This document shows, piece after piece, positions 27,300 through 36,208 of a stretch of DNA of 64,000 bases (position 1 is the stretch's first letter; the number at the start of each line of letters is the position of its first letter). The stretch is from Opitutus sp. (GTDB lineage Bacteria > Verrucomicrobiota > Verrucomicrobiia > Opitutales > Opitutaceae). Location of the stretch: NCBI GenBank assembly GCA_024707325.1, contig JANPZY010000001.1, positions 434,001-498,000 of the forward strand, written 5' to 3'. The position numbers were made by a program, and so were the translations under genes. The notes beneath the pieces were generated by a model. The model searched no databases. It worked only from the letters and a program-made list of their open reading frames with translations, and was not told where the DNA came from.

Positions 27300-28384
27300 G
27301 CGAAGCGCGCGAGTTCCCCCAGCAAGCGTTCGTTCTGCGCCGCCGTGCCCACGGTCACGCGAATCCACTCGGGCATCGCGTAAGGTTTCAGCGGGCGCAC
27401 GATGACTCCGCGCTTCTGCAACTCTTCGAAAACGCGCACGCCATCGCCCGCGCGCACGAGGATGAAGTTCGCCACGCTCGGCACGGTCGCGAAACCGAGC
27501 CGTGCACAACCGGCTTCGATCTGACGCAGGCCCGCGGCGTTTTGGCGCCGGCACATTTCGGTGAACTCGCGATCTTCCAGCGCCGCCACCGCGGCCGCCT
27601 GCGCGATCGCATTGACGTTAAACGGCTGCCGCACGCGGTTCAGCAGCGCCGCGACTTCCGTCGACGCGTAGCCGTATCCAATTCTCAAGGACGCCAGCCC
27701 GTAAATTTTCGAAAACGTCCGCAGGCATACGACGTTTCGGCCCTCCGCGATCAGCGGACGCAGATCCGGCGGCGTCTCGAGATACTCCGCATACGCCTCG
27801 TCGAACACGCACACGACGTGCGGCGGCAGCGCGCGCGCGAATTCGAGCAACTCCGCTTCGCTGTTCGCCGTGCCCGTCGGATTGTTGGGGCTGCACACGA
27901 ACACGAGCTTCGTGCGCTCCGTGATCGCCTGCCGCAGCGCCTGCAAATCGTGCGTGTGATTGACCAGCGGCACCTCGACCGGCTTCGCACCAAAGAGCAG
28001 CGCGACGAGCTTGTAGACGATGAACGACGGCGTCGCCATCACCACTTGGTCGCCCGGACGCAGGAGCGCGTGCCCCAGCAGCTCGATCAGCTCATTCGAA
28101 CCATTCCCGATGGCGAATTGCTCCGGCACGAGGCCGTAGGCGCGCGCGAGCGCCTGCCGCACCCGGAAGCATCCACCATCTGGATACAACTCGCCGTGCT
28201 CGAGCGCCGCCACGGCCGCCGCCTTCGCGCGCGGAGAGGGGCCGAAAGGATTTTCGTTCGACGCCAGCTTGATGATCTCCGCCGGATTGAGTCCGAGGTC
28301 GCGCGCCACGTCCTCGATCGGTTTGCCCGGCTCATACACCGGTTGCGTCAACACAGAGGGGTTCACCAAGGCTTCGAATTTCAT
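27296..28384 (-). CDS. hisC: Histidinol-phosphate aminotransferase
   Basis: The 362-residue PLP enzyme transfers an amino group from glutamate to imidazole-acetol phosphate in histidine synthesis. Family marks are KLASNENPFGPSPRA, VFVCSPNNPTGT, VFDEAYAEY and the PLP lysine in RTFSKIYGLASLRIGYG. The frame extends upstream, but the ATG at 28384 (MKFEALVNPSVLTQPVYEPG) matches the expected start. It is not clustered with other his genes here. Confidence 0.92.
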   Translation of the reverse strand: MKFEALVNPSVLTQPVYEPGKPIEDVARDLGLNPAEIIKLASNENPFGPSPRAKAAAVAALEHGELYPDGGCFRVRQALARAYGLVPEQFAIGNGSNELIELLGHALLRPGDQVVMATPSFIVYKLVALLFGAKPVEVPLVNHTHDLQALRQAITERTKLVFVCSPNNPTGTANSEAELLEFARALPPHVVCVFDEAYAEYLETPPDLRPLIAEGRNVVCLRTFSKIYGLASLRIGYGYASTEVAALLNRVRQPFNVNAIAQAAAVAALEDREFTEMCRRQNAAGLRQIEAGCARLGFATVPSVANFILVRAGDGVRVFEELQKRGVIVRPLKPYAMPEWIRVTVGTAAQNERLLGELARFA

Positions 28385-28502
28385 CGCTCCGTGACATGAC
28401 GCCGAACCGCACGGAGTTAAAGTCCGTTTCGCTCCCTTACCGCCACCGATTCGACCCAGCGCCGCACAAAACTCCGCCGCCGCTGTGCGGATGACACGCA
28501 CG

Positions 28503-28529
28503 AAAAAAGCGGAGCCCGTGGGCCCCGCT
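28503..28529 (-). terminator. Intrinsic terminator of the DUF4142 gene
   Basis: On the minus strand AGCGGGGCCC and GGGCTCCGCT form a GC-rich stem followed by TTTTTT, 30 bases after the DUF4142 stop. Confidence 0.8.
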
Positions 28530-28558
28530 CGGGAGAGAAACAAACGTGCGGGATTCGT

Positions 28559-29182
28559 TTACCGCAGCGTCTTCTCAAGTTCCTTCGCGTGCGTGAAGTG
28601 CTCCTGCAGCTTCGGGAGCGCCTTGGCCGCGAGCGCCGCGACCTGCGGATCCTCGGACTTCGCCGCGCCGCCGAAGAGCTCGATGGCATCCTCGTGGTCG
28701 CGGACCATCTGCTTCACGTATTCTTTGTCGAAGTCCGCGCCGGCTTCCTTCTTCTGCCACTTCGACATCAGCTTGTCATCCTTCTGCGCGAGATTGTCGG
28801 GCAACGTCACCTGCTGAGCGACGGCCAGCGACATCAGGTCGGAGTTCAACCGCTCGTGATCGGAAACGATTTTGCGCGCCATCGCCTTCACTTGCGGATT
28901 CGTCGCGCGCTCCTGTGCGATGCGCGACACGGCGACTTCCTCCGCGCCGGATTTCGCGGCCTTGTTGAGGAAGCGCTTGTCGCCCCAGCTCAGGCGAGAG
29001 GCTTTGTCGTTCTTCAAATCGTTGTTCGTCGCGCGATCGTCGCGCACCTGCGTGCCCGACGTCGTAGCGCGGCTGTCACCGGTCGTGGAAGCTTGGGCAA
29101 AGACAGACGCTACGAACACATTCGAGCCAAGCAGCGCGCCCATGAGCGCACCGCGGATGAGGGGGGATTTAGTGGTTTTCAT
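28559..29182 (-). CDS. DUF4142 periplasmic protein
   Basis: The 207-residue secreted protein has a signal peptide ending near SVFAQAS, a disordered linker (residues about 30-60) and a four-helix DUF4142 domain (DKRFLNKAAKSGAEEVAVS, then AMARKIVSDHERLNSDLMSL and VRDHEDAIELFGGAAKS). DUF4142 resembles ferritin-like bundles, but its role is unknown. It is monocistronic with its own terminator. Expression as an envelope stress protein is a guess. Confidence 0.85.
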   Translation of the reverse strand: MKTTKSPLIRGALMGALLGSNVFVASVFAQASTTGDSRATTSGTQVRDDRATNNDLKNDKASRLSWGDKRFLNKAAKSGAEEVAVSRIAQERATNPQVKAMARKIVSDHERLNSDLMSLAVAQQVTLPDNLAQKDDKLMSKWQKKEAGADFDKEYVKQMVRDHEDAIELFGGAAKSEDPQVAALAAKALPKLQEHFTHAKELEKTLR

Positions 29183-29274
29183 AGCACCTTAATTGTCCGT
29201 CCAACCTCCCCTTGGTGCCTCGTGAGAATTGCGCGGCATTTCGCGCAACAGCGTCGCAAATCGCGACCCCCTGC

Positions 29275-29865
29275 TCAGCGTCGACTCGGCACGCGCACCA
29301 CCTGCATTCCCGCCGCGAGCGCCGCCTGGATTCCCGGCTCTGCATCCTCGAAAACGAGACACCGTGTCGGCTCCACACCGAGCAACTTCGCCGCCAGCAA
29401 AAACATGTCCGGCGCGGGTTTGCCGTGCACCACATCGTCCGCGCTCACGACCACGCGAAACAGCGGCGCGAGTCCCGCCAACTCGATCGAGCGCAACACC
29501 ACCGGACGCGGTCCGCCCGACGCGATCGCCAGCGGATGCGTCTTCGCTGCCGCACGCGCAAACTCCACCGTTGGCGCGATCACCTGCGCGTCCTGCTGGA
29601 TCTCCATGAAGAGCGTCTCCTTGTCGTGAAACACCTGCTCCACATCGATCGTGAGCCCGTAGTGTTCCGCGATCAGTTGCGCCACGCGTCGCGTCGGCAC
29701 GCCGCCGAGAGAATAAAAAAGATCCTCATCGAGCGGGGCCTTCAAACCGGCCTTTCGCATCGCGCCGTCCCACGCGCGATAATGCAGCGGCATCGTGTCG
29801 ATCAACGTGCCGTCGAGATCGAAAATGTAACCAGCGAACTCACCTGCGGGAATATCGAGCTTCAT
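29275..29865 (-). CDS. HAD-superfamily phosphatase, beta-phosphoglucomutase-like
   Basis: The 196-residue enzyme shows HAD motif I as FDLDGTLIDTMPLHYRAW, motif II in IASGG, motif III lysine in HGKPAPDMFLLA, and motif IV VFEDAEPGIQAALAAGM. The small cap and the LHYRAWD segment fit the beta-phosphoglucomutase subgroup, which acts on sugar phosphates. It is transcribed away from array C, with a 39-bp perfect inverted repeat 67 bases upstream. Substrate is not determined by sequence. Confidence 0.85.
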   Translation of the reverse strand: MKLDIPAGEFAGYIFDLDGTLIDTMPLHYRAWDGAMRKAGLKAPLDEDLFYSLGGVPTRRVAQLIAEHYGLTIDVEQVFHDKETLFMEIQQDAQVIAPTVEFARAAAKTHPLAIASGGPRPVVLRSIELAGLAPLFRVVVSADDVVHGKPAPDMFLLAAKLLGVEPTRCLVFEDAEPGIQAALAAGMQVVRVPSRR

Positions 29866-29932
29866 GCGAAACCGCGCACGCCACCCTCAAACCTCCCCCG
29901 ACGCAACGGGAAAACCCCTCTGCGCCGCCCCA

Positions 29933-29971
29933 CTCCACACAATGTCAACCAATAGTTGACATTGTGTGGAG
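29933..29971. promoter_or_regulatory. Perfect 17-bp inverted repeat upstream of the HAD gene
   Basis: Arms CTCCACACAATGTCAAC and GTTGACATTGTGTGGAG flank the 5-base spacer CAATA. There is no T tract. It lies 68 bases 5' of the HAD start codon and next to repeat array C. It could be a repressor operator or an RNA hairpin at the array border. Confidence 0.7.
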
Positions 29972-29992
29972 CACTCTTTGCGCCCGAGTTGG

Positions 29993-30240
29993 GTCAAGTT
30001 TCGCCCCGAGTCATTCATGCCAAAATGCGGATGGGGGCGTGCCAGAGTGCGGTTCGAGTCGGGACAGTTTGCGCACCGAGTCGGGACTGTGTGCGCACCG
30101 GGTCGAGCCAAAGTCCGCACCGGGTCGGGACAAGGTCCGTCCCATGTCGAGCCACGGTGCGGATATGGTCGAGCCAGGGTCAGGCTCTTGTCGCGACGAA
30201 GTGTGGATCGCGTCGGAGCTTTGTTTGCGTCAGGGCAGAG
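29993..30240. repeat. Degenerate tandem repeat, 22-bp period (array C, longest)
   Basis: Ten consecutive 22-bp units run from about 30020 to 30238 without spacers. Splitting each unit gives 11-bp half-units (for example GGTCCGCACCG, GGTCGGGACAA, GGTCCGTCCCA, TGTCGAGCCAC). The open frames that cross it are repeat translations and not genes. It lies between the divergent HAD and GT2 genes, which leaves no other feature in this 500-bp gap. Confidence 0.88.
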
Positions 30241-30378
30241 CAAAGTTCTCACGGGTAAACGACATGTAAAAGCCCGCATCGGCACGGCGTCTTGAGTCGC
30301 ATGCTGCGTTCGGGCATCGCTTTCCGCGCGCGAACCAGTATGCCACGACAGTCTCCGTGGCTTCGGCCACTCCAGCGT

Positions 30379-31067
30379 ATGAAGCTTTCCGTCGTCATCC
30401 CCTGCTACAACGAGGCTCGCACGATTCGCGCGATCGTGGATCGCGTGCGCGCCGCACCCGTCGCGGAAAAGGAGATCATCGTCGTCGACGACTGCTCGCG
30501 TGACGGCACGCGCGATCTGTTGCGCACGGAGATCGCACCGCTGGTCGACAAGATCATTTACCACGAGGTCAACCAGGGCAAAGGCGCCGCGCTGCGCTCC
30601 GGTTTCGCCGCCGCGACAGGCGACGCGGTCGTCGTGCAGGACGCCGATCTCGAATACGATCCGCAGGAGTATCCGCGGTTATTGAAACCGATGATCGATG
30701 GCAAAGCCGACGTGGTGTTCGGCTCGCGTTTCGCCGGCGGCGAGGCGCATCGCGTCGTCTATTTCTGGCACATGCTGGGCAACAAGTTCCTGACGCTGCT
30801 CTCGAACATGCTCACGAACATCAACCTCACCGACATGGAGACATGCTACAAAGTCTTCCGTCGCGAGGTGCTGCAGAAGATCACGATCGAGGAGAATCGT
30901 TTCGGCTTCGAGCCGGAGATCACCGCGAAAGTCGCGAAGCTCGGCGTGGTGATCTACGAAGTCGGCATCAGCTACTACGGCCGCACCTACTCCGAGGGAA
31001 AAAGATCGGCTGGCGCGACGGCTTCCGCGCGATCTGGGCGATCGTGAAATACAACCTGCTCCGATGA
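30379..31067 (+). CDS. Glycosyltransferase family 2 (polyprenyl-phosphate sugar synthase type), frameshifted
   Basis: The N-terminus [20 protein letters not shown], the nucleotide-binding [12 protein letters not shown], the metal-binding [15 protein letters not shown] and [20 protein letters not shown] identify a DPM1/GtrB-like GT2 that loads a sugar onto a polyprenyl phosphate. The frame drifts after RTYSEG. In the next frame it ends [20 protein letters not shown], the usual family C-terminus. The break is an A run at 30999-31003 that appears one base short. Corrected length is 229 residues. It precedes two GT39-type transferases that would use such donors. Confidence 0.88.
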
Positions 31068-31184
31068 GCGGCCGCGACGCGCAGCGCACAACATGCCTCC
31101 GAAATGGGATGGAGTTCAGCGCGGAGTTTTTCGTATTTGAGCGCGCCGGACGACTTGCACGAATTTAACCGGATTCTTTCCCCG

Positions 31185-32151
31185 ATGTCCGACCTGCCGC
31201 CCCGCATCGCGATCGTCACCCCCGTCTTCAACGAGGCGGCCGTGCTCCCCGAGCTCTTCTCCCGACTCGCGAACGTTTTCGACGGACAACCGCGCTACCG
31301 CTGGCGGGCGGTGCTGGTCGACGACGGCAGCCGCGACGCATCCAGAAACCTGATACGTGAACAGGCGGCGCGGGACCCGCGTTTCGAGTTGGTGGAGCTT
31401 TCGCGCAACTTCGGTTTTCAGAGCGCGCTCAGCGCCGGCCTCGCTCACGTCGATGGCGACGATGCCGCGGTGACAATGGATGCCGATCTGCAGGATCCGC
31501 CCGAATTGATCCCGCAGCTCGTCGAGGCCTGGCAAGGCGGCGCTGAAGTCGTGCGTGCGATCCGTCGCTCGCGCGCCGAACGCGGTGTGCGGCGGCTCGG
31601 CTTCGATCTCTTTCACCGGTTCTACGGCCGCCTGACCGACTCTCCGGTGGAGCGCGATTCGGGAACGTTTGGCCTGCTCGGACGCGAAGCCCTGGCGGCG
31701 TTCAATCGATTGCCGGAGCGGCATCGCTTTTTCCCCGGGCTGCGCGCGTGGATCGGTTTCGACGTGGGCGACGTTTTCTACGATCGTCAGGAGCGCGCCG
31801 CCGGGCAATCACAGCAAAGTTTCCGGCGACTCGCGCGCTACGCCTTGGATGGCGTGCTCAGTTTCTCGTATCTGCCGCTGCGATTGCTGACGTATGCGGG
31901 GCTGTGCATCAGCGGACTGGGTTTTGCGATCGGTGTATTCTTCGTGGCGAAACGCCTGCTGGGTTTGGAAACCGCGAGCACGGGTTTCACCACGCTCGTG
32001 ACGCTCGTCACGTTTCTCGGCGGTGTGCAGCTGATCGGCATCGGCGTGCTCGGCGAATATCTGGCGCGCGTCTATGACGAGTTGAAGCAGCGCCCCCCTC
32101 TACATCGTGAAGCGGGGCGCTCCGACGCCGAACTCCGATCCGAAAGCATGA
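31185..32151 (+). CDS. GtrB-like glycosyltransferase family 2 with two membrane helices, frameshifted at the end
   Basis: The product begins MSDLPPRIAIVTPVFNEAAV, with VLVDDGSRDASRN and VTMDADLQDPPELIP in the GT2 domain, then two C-terminal transmembrane helices ending ARVYDELKQRP. As sequenced it reads through into the next gene. One base less in the C6 run at 32093-32098 restores the expected end LYIVKRGAPTPNSDPKA and a TGA at 32149-32151. That stop overlaps the next ATG as ATGA. Corrected length is about 321 residues. It likely makes a polyprenyl-phosphate sugar for the transferases downstream. Confidence 0.85.
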
Positions 32152-34181
32152 CGGCGCGGCGGATTGGCATCTTCGTCGCGCTCGGACTCGCGGCGTTTTG
32201 GGTGATGGCCGTGAGCGTGTCGCCGCGGCTCGGCGTGACGGCCGACGAAGTCGTGCACCTCACCGGCGGCTACAGCTACTGGAAGTTCAACGACTATCGG
32301 CTGCATCCGGAAAACGGCACGCTCGCGATGCGCGTGGCCACGCTTCCCTTGCTGGGCATGGAGCTCGCGTTTCCGTCGTTCGACGATCCGGACTGGCTGC
32401 AGTCGCGCGCGCACATGGCGGGGCGCACTTTCTTCTTCGATCTCGGAAATCCCGTCGACCGCATGCTGCAGTTTTCGCGGGCGATGATCGCACTCTTTGG
32501 CGTCGCGACCGCATGGTTGATCTGGGCGTGGTCGCGTCGCCTCTTCGGGCCGACGGCAGGCTGGCTGTCGCTCGGGCTCGCGATGTTTTGTCCGGCATTG
32601 CTGGCGCACAGCGGACTCGCCACGTCAGACATCGCGCTCACCGCCTGCGTGCTGTTCGCCCTTTCGGCCACGTGGCGCGCACTGCATCGCGTGACCGTCA
32701 TCAACATCGCACTCGCAGCGCTCGCGTGCGGTGCGGCCTTTCTCGCGAAAATGTCCGGCGTGCTGATCGTGCCGGTGATCGCGGGCATCCTCGCGATTCG
32801 CTGGATGCGGAAAACGCCGCTCATCACTCGCTGGCGTGGACAAAGCCGCTGGTGGCGGTCGCGCGGACAGATTGTCGTCGGCGCCACCGCCACGACGTTT
32901 GCCATCGCGGTCGGCAGCCTGGTCGTCCTGTGGGCGGCGTATGGTTTCCGCTACTCTGCGTTCAACGACGAGAAGTCCCGCAACGAAGGTTTCAGCCTGA
33001 GCTGGGACGTGGTCCTCGAGCAATCGTCCATGCCCACGCTGGATCCAGAGCCGCTCGATGTGCTGCTGGAGCGTCTTCCGCCTCCGCGCCCCACCTCCAT
33101 GACGCGCTTGATCGGCACGCTGCGGGATCTGCGCGTCCTGCCGGAAGCATATCTGTGGGGCTTTGCGCACACCTACAAATTTTCGCGAGAGCGCGCGGCC
33201 TTTCTCGATGGCGAGTATTCCCGCACCGGGTGGCGCAGCTTCTTCCCGAAAGCGTTTTGGTATAAAACGCCGCTCCCCACGCTCGCACTGATCGCCGCCG
33301 GAATCGCGGCACTGTGCGCCGCCCGCGGAAGGTCCACCCGGCGACGTATCCAATATCGCATGACACCGCTCCTGCTGTTCCTGGTGCTCTACGCGATCAT
33401 GGCGATCAACATGAACCTCAACATTGGGCATCGCCACATTCTGCCGATCTATCCGGTGCTCTACATTCTCGCCGGTGCGGCGGTGTTGTGGGCGAAGCGC
33501 CTGCGCTGGGGCAAACTCGCCGGCGGCGCGCTGCTGGGACTGCTCGCAATCGACTCGGCGGCAGCGCGACCGTTTTATCTCTCCTACTTCCACCCTCTCG
33601 CCGGAGGAATCGATCGTGGCTACGAGCACTTGGTGGACAGCTCGTTTGACTGGGGCCAGGGCCTGCCCGACTTCGCGGACTGGTTGCGCGAAAAAGCCGC
33701 ACGCGGCGACCAGGCGTCGGTCTTTCTCAGCTATTTCGGAGCAGATTCGCCGCGAGCGCGCGGGCTCGACGCCATCCGCCTCGCGGACGATCTCAGCGAT
33801 CACGGACCTCGAGCGTATCCCGCACAACTTCGTGGCGGCTGGTATGCCATCGGCGCGACGCAGTATCAGCGCGTTTACCTGCCTGTCCGTGGACCGTGGA
33901 CACAACGTCACGAAGAACTCTACGCAGACCTCCGCGCTCAACTGCGTGCATTTGGGACGCGCCCACCGGAAAATGAAACCGAGCACGCTCGGTTGGTCAC
34001 GATCGCGCGCGCCATCGAAATTCTGCAGTTCGGTCGCCTGATGCACACGCTCGGTGATCGCAGACCGGAAGAGCTCATCGGTGGATCGATCCTCCTTTTC
34101 CGACTGTCGGACGAGGAAGTCGGGCGCGCGCTCTATGCGCCGGCCCACGAGATCATCGGGCAATCACCCACTCAGCCGTGA
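32148..34181 (+). CDS. GT39/ArnT-like polytopic glycosyltransferase, copy 1
   Basis: The 677-residue protein starts MTARRIGIFVALGLAAFW. After the first helix comes TADEVVHLTGGYSYWKFND, carrying the acidic (DE) pair in the first external loop typical of GT-C enzymes. About eleven hydrophobic segments follow, with NLNIGHRHILPIYPVLYI near two thirds. The C-terminal third is soluble. It shares many blocks with the next gene (TADE..HLTSGYSYW, NIGHRHVL, VDSSLDWGQ), so the two arose by tandem duplication. It should transfer a sugar from a polyprenyl phosphate in the envelope; acceptor unknown. The apparent fusion to the GT2 gene is rejected. Confidence 0.82.
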   Translation: MTARRIGIFVALGLAAFWVMAVSVSPRLGVTADEVVHLTGGYSYWKFNDYRLHPENGTLAMRVATLPLLGMELAFPSFDDPDWLQSRAHMAGRTFFFDLGNPVDRMLQFSRAMIALFGVATAWLIWAWSRRLFGPTAGWLSLGLAMFCPALLAHSGLATSDIALTACVLFALSATWRALHRVTVINIALAALACGAAFLAKMSGVLIVPVIAGILAIRWMRKTPLITRWRGQSRWWRSRGQIVVGATATTFAIAVGSLVVLWAAYGFRYSAFNDEKSRNEGFSLSWDVVLEQSSMPTLDPEPLDVLLERLPPPRPTSMTRLIGTLRDLRVLPEAYLWGFAHTYKFSRERAAFLDGEYSRTGWRSFFPKAFWYKTPLPTLALIAAGIAALCAARGRSTRRRIQYRMTPLLLFLVLYAIMAINMNLNIGHRHILPIYPVLYILAGAAVLWAKRLRWGKLAGGALLGLLAIDSAAARPFYLSYFHPLAGGIDRGYEHLVDSSFDWGQGLPDFADWLREKAARGDQASVFLSYFGADSPRARGLDAIRLADDLSDHGPRAYPAQLRGGWYAIGATQYQRVYLPVRGPWTQRHEELYADLRAQLRAFGTRPPENETEHARLVTIARAIEILQFGRLMHTLGDRRPEELIGGSILLFRLSDEEVGRALYAPAHEIIGQSPTQP

Positions 34182-36208
34182 CGGCGTTGCGCGCGTTTTT
34201 CCGTCTCCCTCCGAAACGACGTGCGATCGTCGTCGCCTTAGTCGCGTTGCTACTCGCGATGCACGCGTGGCTGGCATTGCGAGCGACAATCGATCTTGGC
34301 GTGACCGCCGACGAAACGATCCATCTGACGAGCGGCTACAGCTACTGGCGTTACAACGACTATCGCCTTCAGCCGGAGAACGGAAACCTGCCCCAGCGCT
34401 GGGCCGCACTGCCGCTCCTCGCACAGACGCCTGCACCGCGGCTCGAGCCGGCGGATGCACCGGAACTGTGGACATCCTCGCAGCAGTGGCTGATCGCGCA
34501 GCGCTTCCTTTTCGCGTCGGGCAACAACACCGATTACCTGCTCCTGTGTGCGCGCGCAGCGATGGTCGGTTGGAGCGTTGCGACGGGGCTGCTGGTGTTT
34601 TTCTGGTCGCGAAAACTGTGGGGCGATGCGGCGGGCGTGTTTTCCGTGGGGCTCTTTTCCATTTCGCCGACAATGCTCGCGCACGGACCGCTGATTACAT
34701 CGGACATGTGCGCCGCGTTTTGGATGCTCGCGGCAACTGCGGCGTGGTGGCAGCTCTGCCAACGGCTCACGCTCCCGCGACTGATCGCCAGCACACTCGC
34801 GCTCGGTCTCGCCGCCGTGGCGAAGTTTTCCGTCGTGTTGCTTGGCCCGGTGTTCGTGGCAATCGCGCTCTGGCAAAGCCTGCGACCCGCACCGCTCGTG
34901 TCGCCGATCGGCGGAGCCCTGACCACAAGGGCAACAAAGTTGGCCGCCTTCACCGCGCTCGGTGGCGTGCACGTGCTCACGACGGCGCTGATCATTTGGG
35001 CGTTTTTCGGTTTTCGCTTCCCGGCGTCTGCACCGCTGATGCCGCCCGCCGCTTCGTTCTATCTCGATTGGAGCTCCGTGCTGCCCAAGCACGGTCTGCT
35101 GCGCGCAGTGTTGGAGTTCGCGCACGCTCACCAGCTACTCCCCGAAGCCTATCTCCATGGTTTCGCTCACGTGATGGCAGGCGCGCAGGAACGCGGCGCA
35201 TTTCTCGCCGGCGAGTTTAGCACGAAGGGCTGGTGGTGGTTTTTTCCCTATGCGCTGCTCGTGAAAAGTTCGCTCGCTGAACTTTTCGCCGCGTCCGGGT
35301 TGTTCTTGATGGCGGGATTCGCGTTCGCGCGTTCGGGACTGCGCGGTGTCGCGAGCAAACTTCAACCACTGCTCCCCTTCGCGCTTCTGGCCGTCGTGGT
35401 GCTTGGTGCCGCGATGGCGAGTTCACTCAACATCGGGCATCGGCACGTGCTGGTTCTCTACCCGGTGCTGTTCGTTTTTTCCGGCGGACTTCTCCGCCAC
35501 GTCACGCGCGCGTCCGCCATGTGGTGCGCAGCATTGCTGGCCCTCGGCACGTCGGCGCTGGTGCGAGTCACCCCGGACCACCTCGCTTTCTTCAACTCGC
35601 TCGCCGGCGGTCCGCGCGAAGGCTGGCGGCACCTCGTGGACAGCTCGCTGGATTGGGGGCAAAACGTGCCGAAGCTCGCACGCTGGTTGAACGAAAATGC
35701 TCCGCCCGGCGGCCGTGTTTATCTCTCACTCTTCGGCAGTGACGATCCGTTCTATCACGGAATTCGGGGCATCGAACTCGCGCCTTACTTCAGCTTCGGC
35801 AGGGAGCGGCACTGGGTGGAGCTGGAGCCCGGCCTCTACTGCGTGAGCGCCACGATGCTTCAAGACGTTTACAGCCCCTATGCAGGGCCCTGGTCGGTGA
35901 AGCACGAGGCCAGCTATCAAAAACTCATCCCGGCGATGCGCGAGGAGATCGCTGAAGGACGTCGCAGCACGCGACTCGGCGAGTTTGGGCTCGGCCCGGA
36001 GCATCTGCTTTGGAACGCCGATCGCGCGCGCTTCGCGCGTTTCACCCTGTATCTGCGGCACCGCACGCCGGACGCACGCGTGGGCAACTCGATTTTCATC
36101 TACCGCCTCACCGCGGAGGAGCTCCGCGTAGTGGCCGATGGCAACTTCACTGAACTCGCCGACGCGATCTTGCGCCTCGACCAAAGCGGCAACGGTCAGG
36201 GCAACTGA
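34178..36208 (+). CDS. GT39/ArnT-like polytopic glycosyltransferase, copy 2
   Basis: The 676-residue paralogue of the preceding gene uses a GTG start that overlaps the previous stop as GTGA. It has the acidic loop TADETIHLTSGYSYWRYND, multiple membrane helices, SSLNIGHRHVLVLYPVLFV and a C-terminal soluble domain with HLVDSSLDWGQNVPKLARWL. Retention of the DE pair and GHRHVL block in both copies argues that both are active. Its stop lies beyond the convergent stop of the next gene by 13 bases. Confidence 0.82.
   Translation: MTALRAFFRLPPKRRAIVVALVALLLAMHAWLALRATIDLGVTADETIHLTSGYSYWRYNDYRLQPENGNLPQRWAALPLLAQTPAPRLEPADAPELWTSSQQWLIAQRFLFASGNNTDYLLLCARAAMVGWSVATGLLVFFWSRKLWGDAAGVFSVGLFSISPTMLAHGPLITSDMCAAFWMLAATAAWWQLCQRLTLPRLIASTLALGLAAVAKFSVVLLGPVFVAIALWQSLRPAPLVSPIGGALTTRATKLAAFTALGGVHVLTTALIIWAFFGFRFPASAPLMPPAASFYLDWSSVLPKHGLLRAVLEFAHAHQLLPEAYLHGFAHVMAGAQERGAFLAGEFSTKGWWWFFPYALLVKSSLAELFAASGLFLMAGFAFARSGLRGVASKLQPLLPFALLAVVVLGAAMASSLNIGHRHVLVLYPVLFVFSGGLLRHVTRASAMWCAALLALGTSALVRVTPDHLAFFNSLAGGPREGWRHLVDSSLDWGQNVPKLARWLNENAPPGGRVYLSLFGSDDPFYHGIRGIELAPYFSFGRERHWVELEPGLYCVSATMLQDVYSPYAGPWSVKHEASYQKLIPAMREEIAEGRRSTRLGEFGLGPEHLLWNADRARFARFTLYLRHRTPDARVGNSIFIYRLTAEELRVVADGNFTELADAILRLDQSGNGQGN

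Noticed and set aside
29993..30240. CRISPR array
   Set aside because: Repeats are contiguous, degenerate and lack unique spacers; no cas genes are nearby.
29887..30564. Minus-strand open frame of 225 residues and three plus-strand frames over array C
   Set aside because: Their products are 22-residue periodic translations of the DNA repeat in every frame. The periodicity belongs to the DNA, not to a protein.
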